From Corallococcus coralloides DSM 2259 (lineage in GTDB: Bacteria > Myxococcota > Myxococcia > Myxococcales > Myxococcaceae), in assembly GCF_000255295.1 (NCBI RefSeq), contig NC_017030.1, positions 9,460,328 to 9,524,327 on the forward strand: a DNA stretch of 64,000 nucleotides, written 5' to 3'. A model generated the notes under the pieces. That model did no database searches, was not told the DNA's origin, and saw only the letters and a program-made list of their open reading frames with translations. This document shows positions 58,405-64,000 of the stretch, piece by piece. The number at the start of each line of letters is the position of its first letter. Position 1 is the first letter of the stretch. Made by a program: the position numbers and the translations under genes.

Positions 58405-60534
58405 TCAGTAGTTGAAGGAGATTTTCGAGAGGATCCGCCGCTCCTGGGAGCCGCCGAAGGGCTGATCCGTGTAGACGAGGAAGATGTCGCTCCACTGGCG
58501 GTAGTGCCACCCCACCATCGCGTCCAGGAACGTGCCCTTCACGGAGTTGTAGTCCGCCAGCTCGTACACGCCGCCCTTCTGCAAGGTCAGGCGCGCGTAG
58601 AGGTCCGGGCTGAAGTGGTAGCGCAGCTGCGCGTAGCCGGAGAAGCTGTAGCCGTCCCCGGACGTGCCGTAGAGGTCGCTGTTCGTCGGCACGTTGAAGT
58701 TGCGCGTGTAGAAGCCGCTGAAGCGCGCGACGATGTGCGGCCCGATCTTGATGTTCGCCGCGCCGTTGAAGCCGCGGATCTCCCCGCCCAGGAAGCGGCC
58801 CGCGACGGCGGTCAGCGTGTAGCTCTGCCAGTCGTGCGGGAACAGGGTGAAGCCGAACGTGCCCAGCCGGTCCCGGAAGCCCAGGTTGTCGTCGTAGATG
58901 CCCTCCAGGTAGAGCGCGAAGTCGTGGTGCAGGTAGGGCTGCACGTTGAGGCGGTTGCGCCAGCGCGTGCGCTCGTGCTCGTGGTTGCGGCGCCACAGCG
59001 AGTCCCACGTCACGTCCAGCCGGGGCAGGAAGCGCCACCCGGGGAACGGGTTCAGGAACAGGCGCGAGTTGTAGCCCTGCTTGTCCACCACCGGCGTCCA
59101 GCCCAGCGGGTTCGCGTAGTTCTTCCCGATGTCCTCGAACTGCAACCAGAACTCCGACAGCGTGTCGAAGCGGTGCAGGCCCACGTGGTACGCGTCCGAG
59201 TCCTCGTTGCCCAGCGGGCTCCAGCTCTTCAGCGCCTGCGCCTGGATGAAGAACTCCTCGAAGAGGTGGAAGTTGCCGTCCACGCCCACCGTCTGGAAGT
59301 CCGAGTCCCCGAACAGCCCGCCCCGCCCGCTGCGGTTGAGCGCCACCAGCGCAATCATCGACCGCTTGCCGATGTCCTGCTGCAAGCGAATCACGCCGGA
59401 GTTGACGTTCTCGAAGATCTCACGGCCGTTGGCGTCCCGTCCGGTGGAGTCGCGGTGCTGTATGTCCATCATCGAAAAGCTGAGACCGCTCACCTTGCCG
59501 GTGAGCTGCATGCCGCCCCACACCCGGTCATGCGGCCTCAGCGCGATGCGGCGCGAGGTGAAGACGTTGATGGGCGCGATGAAGAGGTGCTCGCTCTCCG
59601 TGAAGAACGCGCGGCGCTCCGGCAGCAGCGGCTGGTCCGTGTCCAACAGCAGGAAGCTCTGGTCCGCCTCCGCGTCGCTGAAGTCCGGGTTGGCGGTGAG
59701 CTTCACCGACAGCCAGGGCGTCGGGTCGATGCGCGCATCCGCGCCCACGTTGGGACGGAAGGTGCCCCGGTCGTCCGTCGTCTTGAGCGCCACCGTGGTG
59801 GCCACGTACGGGGTGATGCTGAAGATGGAGCGCGGCTTGATGCCCTTGAGCCCCTCCAGGTGCGGGTAGCGGCTCACCTTCGCGCTGTTGACGCCGTCCG
59901 GCGTCCAGTTGCTCCACTCCTGGTTGCGCGACTGTTCGCGGTCCAGGAGCATGCCGAAGGAGATTTCGTCCTTCGTCTCGAACTGGAAGTTGGCGAACGG
60001 GATGCGCACCTCCGAAATCCACCCGTCCTTCACGATGGTGGACTTCGTCTCCCACTCTCCGCGCCAGTTGGTGGAGAACGCCTCGCCGTCATCCACGATG
60101 CGTCCGTCGGTGCGCACGCCCAGCGGGTTGGTCCAGAAGTAGTACGCGTTCCGGTGGTCCAGGAACGTGTCCAGGATGATGGTGATGTTGTCCTCCTGGT
60201 GGAGGAACCCCTCGTTCTGCACCGTGTAGCCGGTGATGCGCTCCGGCTTGGAGTCGATGCAGTGGAAGAGGAAGTACAGGTTGTCCTGGTCGTAGAGGAT
60301 GCGGACCTTGGTGTCGTCCGGCGCGGGCTTGCCGTAGTTGACGCGCGTGAGGTACCAGCCCGCGATTTCAGGGGCCGCCTGCCACGCGGGCTCGTCCCCC
60401 TTGCCGTCGATGGTGATGGTGTCCTGCGTCCGCGTCGCGGTGACCTTGTACGTCGAATCAGCGTGTCCCAGCGTGGGCACCAGCGCGGCCAACAGCGCGG
60501 TGCCCCAGCGACACACGTGGCGAAGGGGGCTCAT
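58405..60534 (-). CDS. DUF5916 outer-membrane protein (CBM9-like)
   Basis: The 709-residue protein has a signal peptide (HVCRWGTALLAALVPTLGHA). The N-terminal 200 residues form a CBM9-like domain (ITIDGKGDEPAWQAAPEIAGWY; VRILYDQDNLYFLFHCID). The rest is a 14- to 16-strand barrel rich in aromatic ends (YARLTLQKGGVYELADYN ... RRILSKISFNY, with a C-terminal Phe/Tyr pattern typical of BamA substrates). It overlaps the MFS gene (ATGA). In this operon it may form an outer-membrane exit or receptor for the peptide product; that is inference. Confidence 0.85.
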   Translation of the reverse strand: MSPLRHVCRWGTALLAALVPTLGHADSTYKVTATRTQDTITIDGKGDEPAWQAAPEIAGWYLTRVNYGKPAPDDTKVRILYDQDNLYFLFHCIDSKPERITGYTVQNEGFLHQEDNITIILDTFLDHRNAYYFWTNPLGVRTDGRIVDDGEAFSTNWRGEWETKSTIVKDGWISEVRIPFANFQFETKDEISFGMLLDREQSRNQEWSNWTPDGVNSAKVSRYPHLEGLKGIKPRSIFSITPYVATTVALKTTDDRGTFRPNVGADARIDPTPWLSVKLTANPDFSDAEADQSFLLLDTDQPLLPERRAFFTESEHLFIAPINVFTSRRIALRPHDRVWGGMQLTGKVSGLSFSMMDIQHRDSTGRDANGREIFENVNSGVIRLQQDIGKRSMIALVALNRSGRGGLFGDSDFQTVGVDGNFHLFEEFFIQAQALKSWSPLGNEDSDAYHVGLHRFDTLSEFWLQFEDIGKNYANPLGWTPVVDKQGYNSRLFLNPFPGWRFLPRLDVTWDSLWRRNHEHERTRWRNRLNVQPYLHHDFALYLEGIYDDNLGFRDRLGTFGFTLFPHDWQSYTLTAVAGRFLGGEIRGFNGAANIKIGPHIVARFSGFYTRNFNVPTNSDLYGTSGDGYSFSGYAQLRYHFSPDLYARLTLQKGGVYELADYNSVKGTFLDAMVGWHYRQWSDIFLVYTDQPFGGSQERRILSKISFNY

Positions 60535-61847
60535 CCGGGCTCCGAGGTGGGGGTGAGGGCGGCCACGGGGGCCGGTTCAGGAGGGGCGTGGGAGGACACC
60601 TCGCGCACGCGCGACACACAGCCGAGCGCCAGCACGAGGGACACAGATGAAAGAAGGAACGTGCAGCCGATGCCGGCGGCTTGCGCGGTGAAGCCGTAGG
60701 TGACGGGCGCGAGCACGGAGGCCAGCGCGCCGCAGGCGCCCAGCGCGCCCATGAACCGGCCGCGCTCGGAGGGCGCCGGGGACTGCTCCACCACCAGCGC
60801 GGACGCGGAGGAGCGGTGCAGGCCGTCAGGGATGGCCAGCAGCACCCAGGCCACCACCAGCGTCAGCAACGCGGCGCCGTCCGGCAGCCATCCCGAGGCC
60901 CCCAGCACCGCCGCCATCACCGCCATGCCCGCGAGGCCCGGCACAATCAGCCCCACGCGCCGGGACAGCCGGTCCGACAGCCGCCCGCCGAAGGGCTGCG
61001 CGAACGCGTACGTCAGCCACGACGCCGCCACCAGCGGGCCCACCGCCTCCCGGGGTGCGCCCAGTTCCACCGCGTACAGCGGCAGGTACGTGGGGAACAG
61101 CGCCAGCGCGAAGGTGAAGAAGAACTGCCAGAGGAACAGCGCCGCCGCGCCCGGCCGGTCCTTCACGTAGGTGAACGTCGACAGGAGCCCCCGGAACACC
61201 AGGCCCCACCCCTCGCCCGCCCTGCCGCGCACTGCCTCCGCGCGCGGAGGCCTCGCCGGTTCGTCCAGGCCCAGGAGCAGCAGGCTGCCCGCGAGGAACA
61301 AGCCGCCCGCCAGGAAGAAGGTGCCCGCCACCGACAGCGCGCGGATGACGGCGGAGGACGCGAACAGCGCCGCGACGAACACCAGGTTCGACGTGGCATC
61401 CAGCAGCGCGAAGAGCGTGGCGCGCTGCCTGGAGGGCGCGAAGTCCGCCACCATCGCGTTGGACACGGGCGCCGCGCTGCGCGACAGCAACATCTTGAGG
61501 ATCATCACGACGGCGAGCGGCTGCGGGTCGTCCACCAGCGCCACCGCCGGCACCATCAGCGACGTGACGAGCGACAGGCCCACCACGAAGGGCTTGCGCC
61601 CATGGCGGTCCGACAGCGCCCCCAGCACCGGCTGCACGAAGATGGGCAGCAGCGCCCCCGCCGTGTAGAGCGCGCCAATCTCCTGGAAGCCCAGCCCGCG
61701 CTCGCGCAGGTACAACGGCATCACCGGGTTGAGCAGGCCGGAGGCCGCCATGCCCAGGAGCCCCGAGCCCAGCATCACCCTGAGATTTCCCAGCCCCCGC
61801 GTCAGCCCATACATCTCCCGGATGGCACCCACGCCCTGGCGGATCAT
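60531..61847 (-). CDS. MFS transporter, probable RiPP exporter
   Basis: The 438-residue protein has 12 transmembrane helices. The MFS motif A GALSDRHGRKPFVVG and a second copy GGRLSDRLSRRVGLIVPG lie in the 2-3 and 8-9 loops. The ATG at 61847 was chosen; the open frame further upstream is the shadow of the neighbouring gene. Overlaps at both ends (ATGA) with the Lon-like and DUF5916 genes place it within the RiPP operon as the likely inner-membrane exporter. Confidence 0.88.
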   Translation of the reverse strand: MIRQGVGAIREMYGLTRGLGNLRVMLGSGLLGMAASGLLNPVMPLYLRERGLGFQEIGALYTAGALLPIFVQPVLGALSDRHGRKPFVVGLSLVTSLMVPAVALVDDPQPLAVVMILKMLLSRSAAPVSNAMVADFAPSRQRATLFALLDATSNLVFVAALFASSAVIRALSVAGTFFLAGGLFLAGSLLLLGLDEPARPPRAEAVRGRAGEGWGLVFRGLLSTFTYVKDRPGAAALFLWQFFFTFALALFPTYLPLYAVELGAPREAVGPLVAASWLTYAFAQPFGGRLSDRLSRRVGLIVPGLAGMAVMAAVLGASGWLPDGAALLTLVVAWVLLAIPDGLHRSSASALVVEQSPAPSERGRFMGALGACGALASVLAPVTYGFTAQAAGIGCTFLLSSVSLVLALGCVSRVREVSSHAPPEPAPVAALTPTSEPG

Positions 61848-62455
61848 CCCCCCACCCCTTCCCCGCCAGCACGGGGCTTCAGCCCCAACACCGCCTCCAC
61901 CGCCTTCGTGAGCGTGGGCACCGGCCGCACGTCCAGCGCCGTCAGGGGCACCGGGTCGAACCCGCTGCCCTCCGGCACGAACACCGCCACCTTCCCCGCC
62001 CCCGGAAACACCTGCTTCACATAGGCCTGCGCCACGCCCAGCTTTCCCTGGAGGAACTCGCGCGGCGCGGGCGCGAGCTTCTCCCCATGCGCCTCCAGCG
62101 CCACGCCCGTGCCCAGGAAGGGCGACGGCAGCGGCAGGCCCGCGAGCAGCGCCACCCACGCGACGAACAGCGGCAGCGACGCGCTCCGGCCATCCAGCGT
62201 CACGTTCCGGCCGCGCGGCGAGACGTGCAGGTCCGTCTGCTCCCACGGCAGCGCGTAGCGCGCGCGGCCCACCGCGGACAGGTGGCGCGCGTGGTCCTGC
62301 CACGCGAGGGTGAAGGCATTGCCCCGCGACACGTCCGTCCACAGCCGTCCCTGGCCGGGGCGCACGGACAGCTCCACGGGCACGACTCGAAAGAGCGCGT
62401 GTCCGCCGACGTCCGCCTGGGTGAAGAGCAGTACCTGCGTGGATGCGGGCAGCAT
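61844..62455 (-). CDS. Lon (S16)-like domain protein, candidate leader peptidase
   Basis: The 203-residue cytoplasmic protein has no AAA domain. The C-terminal 110 residues resemble the Lon proteolytic domain: DGRSASLPLFVAWVALLAGLPLPS (Ser91, compare Lon DGPSAG), GTGVALEAHGEKLAPAP, EFLQGKLGVAQAY (Lys138, compare the GGxxEK lysine), then KVAVFVPEGSG. A Ser-Lys dyad could cleave the leader of the two small peptides encoded just upstream. The homology is by eye and weak. It overlaps the MFS start. Confidence 0.6.
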   Translation of the reverse strand: MLPASTQVLLFTQADVGGHALFRVVPVELSVRPGQGRLWTDVSRGNAFTLAWQDHARHLSAVGRARYALPWEQTDLHVSPRGRNVTLDGRSASLPLFVAWVALLAGLPLPSPFLGTGVALEAHGEKLAPAPREFLQGKLGVAQAYVKQVFPGAGKVAVFVPEGSGFDPVPLTALDVRPVPTLTKAVEAVLGLKPRAGGEGVGG

Positions 62456-62534
62456 GGGCGGGGCGTGTCGGCGCGCTCGAGGAGAGACACAGCCGGGAGG
62501 AGGAACGGCGCCCTCCTCCCGGCCGTGAAACGCA

Positions 62535-62630
62535 TCACTCCGCGTTGATGATCACGGTGCCCATGCCGTTGGAGCAGGTGCACTTGTCGGTGGCGGCGGA
62601 AACGCGGACGATCTCGGACTGGATGTACAT
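62535..62630 (-). CDS. RiPP precursor peptide 1
   Basis: The 31-residue peptide is encoded by ATG at 62630 with an AGGAGAACCACC ribosome-binding site. It starts MYIQSEIVRVSA, then AT, then DKCTCSNGM, then a short G-T-V-I-I-N-A-E tail. The two cysteines in CTC are the only ones and are conserved with the second peptide. The N-terminal part looks like a short leader; the CTC core is the expected MNIO target. No transmembrane or signal sequence. Too short for routine ORF calling. Confidence 0.8.
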   Translation of the reverse strand: MYIQSEIVRVSAATDKCTCSNGMGTVIINAE

Positions 62631-62682
62631 GGTGGTTCTCCTGGGATGGATGTTTGGGATTCGAAGGAAACGGCGGGCGCGA

Positions 62683-62784
62683 CTACTCCGCGGCCGTGGT
62701 CGTCGCGGCGATGACCATGCCGTTGGAGCAGGTGCACTTGTCGGACGACGCGGACACGCGGACGATCTCGGACTGGATGTACAT
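62683..62784 (-). CDS. RiPP precursor peptide 2
   Basis: The 33-residue peptide is encoded by ATG at 62784 with an AGGAG ribosome-binding site. It is identical to peptide 1 over MYIQSEIVRVSA and DKCTCSNGM and differs at the SS pair between them and in the tail (VIAATTTAAE). The pattern of a constant leader, constant CTC core and variable C-terminus is typical of duplicated RiPP precursor genes. It sits 52 bases upstream of peptide 1 on the same strand. Confidence 0.8.
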   Translation of the reverse strand: MYIQSEIVRVSASSDKCTCSNGMVIAATTTAAE

Positions 62785-62890
62785 GGTGATACTCCTGGGA
62801 TGGATTGCTGCGTTCACTGCCACTGCGGTGAAACATGCGGAGTGTGAACAGGGGGTCTGACATTGCCTGCCAACACACCGGTGCTTCATT

Positions 62891-62919
62891 CCAGACGTGA
62901 TAAGACCTCTCACGTCTGG
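62891..62919. promoter_or_regulatory. 10-bp perfect inverted repeat upstream of peptide genes
   Basis: CCAGACGTGA and TCACGTCTGG are separated by 9 bases, about 107 bases before the start of peptide 2 and 110 bases after the PqqD gene. It could be an operator or an RNA hairpin that sets peptide levels apart from the enzymes. The surrounding 245 bases (62785-63029) hold no other gene. Confidence 0.5.
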
Positions 62920-63029
62920 CATCGCGCGCACCCGGGGCGACCCGGGCACACGGGATTCCCAAAGGCCAGGACAGGGCCCGGCCTGTCCCCCTCACGAGGG
63001 GAAAAGGCACTCCAGCGGACGGCGAAAAG

Positions 63030-63308
63030 TCAGACGGGACGCGAGGGCTCGCACAGCCCCAGTTCCTGGAACTGCGCCACGGTGCGCTGGACGTCGGCGC
63101 GGATGGCCTCTTCCTGGCCCGCGGCGCCCAGCCGGAGCGCCAGCGACGCCACCGCCCCGTCCAGGGACGTGCCGCCCTGGCACAGCTCGAAGATGCGCGC
63201 GGCGGTCTCGTTCACCCGGAAGACCTCCCCTCCCTCCGTGTCCATGAGGAAGAAGGCTTCGCCCTGCTGCTGGACGATGACGCCGGAAGTCGCGTGCGGC
63301 AGGTTCAA
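63030..63308 (-). CDS. PqqD-family RiPP recognition element protein
   Basis: The 92-residue stand-alone PqqD-like winged helix reads VIVQQQGEAFFLMDTEGGEVFRVNETAARIFELCQGGTSLDGAVASLALRLG, with a C-terminal helix (RADVQRTVAQFQELGLCE). It is a RiPP recognition element, expected to bind the leader of the two small peptides. It has a TTG start with an AGAGGGGGA ribosome-binding site. No radical-SAM enzyme is present, so it is presumably used with the MNIO system (inference). First gene of the operon. Confidence 0.85.
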   Translation of the reverse strand: MNLPHATSGVIVQQQGEAFFLMDTEGGEVFRVNETAARIFELCQGGTSLDGAVASLALRLGAAGQEEAIRADVQRTVAQFQELGLCEPSRPV

Positions 63309-63346
63309 GACATCCCCCTCTGAAACCGCGCTGTTACATTTCCATG

Positions 63347-63375
63347 TTTCTAAATGCTCTCATACACACTGTCAA
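63347..63375 (-). promoter_or_regulatory. RiPP operon promoter
   Basis: A perfect -35 TTGACA (63375 down to 63370), 17-bp spacer and a -10 TAGAAA (63352 down to 63347) read toward the PqqD-like gene. This is a good housekeeping-type promoter for the nine-gene cluster. Confidence 0.65.
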
Positions 63376-63540
63376 TACATGCAAGGATTTGGGTTGGGGA
63401 TCCATGAGAGGGTTTGCGCACGTGCCAGGTCCTGAAGCGCCGCGTCGGTCCAGAGCGGGGACCGGCTGTTGTGCGGTGGTGGGCGATTGACGGGCGGGGG
63501 TGGCTTCACCGCGGGGGGCCAGGGGTGCGAAGGTGGGGGG

Positions 63541-64000
63541 GTGAGGAGCACAGAGCGCACGAACCGTCGGGTGGGGACGGTTTCCGAGGAACCGGAGGCG
63601 GTGTACCGCCTCTTCGACGACATGCCCCTGGGCGTGTTCGTGCTTCGGGACGGCCTGCTCATCCATGCCAACGCGGCCCTGTCACGTCTGCTGGGCGTGG
63701 CGCGCGAGCAGCTGTTGGGCAAGCCGGTGACGGCGCTCCTGGGGGAGCCGGGACCGCAGGAGGACCCGGCGGACCGGCTCGCGCGGCGGCTGGGTTCGTC
63801 CCCCGTGGCGGGCACCTATGAGGCGTGGCTGCAGGTCGGCACCGGCGGGCTGCGCGTGGAGCTGACGGTGCATCCGCACGCCCGGGATTGGGTGGTGCAG
63901 GTGCGCGATGTGACGTCCCGGGTCCGGCGCCGCATGGTGCTGCGGCGGCTGGCGGAGCTGGGAAGCGCGGTGCGCGCGCTGCACTCCGAGGACGCGGTGC
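63541..64000 (+). CDS. PAS-domain sensor protein, 3' end outside window
   Basis: The open frame starts at a GTG (63541) and runs to the window edge without a stop; 153 residues are visible. A PAS domain is clear: YRLFDDMPLGVFVLRDGLLIHANAALSRLLGVAREQLLGKPVTALLG ... ELTVHPHARDWVVQVRDVTSR, then a helical linker (VLRRLAELGSAVRALHSEDAV) that often leads to a GAF or kinase domain. Divergent from the RiPP operon, so it could regulate it; no direct evidence. Confidence 0.75.
   Translation, partial: MRSTERTNRRVGTVSEEPEAVYRLFDDMPLGVFVLRDGLLIHANAALSRLLGVAREQLLGKPVTALLGEPGPQEDPADRLARRLGSSPVAGTYEAWLQVGTGGLRVELTVHPHARDWVVQVRDVTSRVRRRMVLRRLAELGSAVRALHSEDAV

Noticed and set aside
57535..60699. Very long plus-strand frame (over 1000 codons) across the RiPP operon
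   Set aside because: It is antisense to the methyltransferase and DUF5916 genes, is full of Arg/Val/His-biased low-complexity sequence typical of GC-rich shadows, and has no domain or ribosome-binding site.
62552..63010. 152-codon minus-strand frame over the two small peptides
   Set aside because: It is out of frame with both conserved peptides, and its N-terminus overlaps the non-coding gap; the conserved ribosome-binding sites and peptide identity favour the short ORFs.

Overview
This window is chromosomal DNA of a myxobacterium, very probably Myxococcaceae and Corallococcus- or Myxococcus-like. The base composition is very GC-rich. Other pointers are a MYXO-CTERM sorting tail, Asp-Ala-Gly-Thr lipoprotein linkers, NGLTV tandem repeats, many sensor kinases, a large RHS toxin locus and a split ATP synthase operon (atpZ-I-B-E-F without the F1 genes). 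Species level is inference. No tRNA, rRNA or CRISPR array was seen.

Layout. 1-8.7 kb: signalling genes (histidine kinases, receiver proteins), a Fur-family regulator, secreted proteins, a metallophosphoesterase and DoxX. 8.9-12.3 kb: a tightly overlapping operon of an outer-membrane protein with a CxxCxC N-terminus, a lipoprotein, and a RegB/RegA (PrrB/PrrA) redox two-component pair with the quinone motif GGTHNPF and the redox-box cysteine. 12.3-31.7 kb: an accessory island of immunity-type genes, toxin tips, an IS5/IS427-type insertion sequence, an AbiEi/AbiEii toxin-antitoxin pair and a giant RHS-repeat toxin with a zincin (HEVTH) tip. Diverged copies of the regA 3' end recur through it, as do duplicated start regions and leader fragments. 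Several genes in it are broken. 31.9-51.2 kb: ordinary myxobacterial genes (lipoproteins, VOC-ArsR pair, TonB-dependent receptor, sensor kinase, DUF4157 protein, second metallophosphoesterase, AgmC-like surface protein, cupin, methyltransferase, HTH-citrate synthase). 51.3-55.2 kb: ychF and the Fo half of ATP synthase. 55.6-56.1 kb: a YbhB/RKIP-like protein.

The most interesting part is 56.1-63.4 kb on the minus strand. A consensus-like promoter (63347-63375) reads into a nine-gene, tightly packed operon: a PqqD-type RiPP recognition element; two tandem 31- and 33-residue peptides sharing MYIQSEIVRVSA and DKCTCSNGM; a protein resembling the Lon (S16) protease fold; an MFS exporter; a DUF5916 outer-membrane beta-barrel protein; a SAM methyltransferase; a DUF692/MNIO multinuclear iron oxygenase; and an MNIO partner protein. 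Together these look like a complete, apparently undescribed RiPP pathway: recognition, cysteine modification, possible methylation, leader removal, and inner- and outer-membrane export. The peptides are too short for ordinary gene callers and are the key evidence.

The window opens inside one sensor kinase gene and closes inside another.
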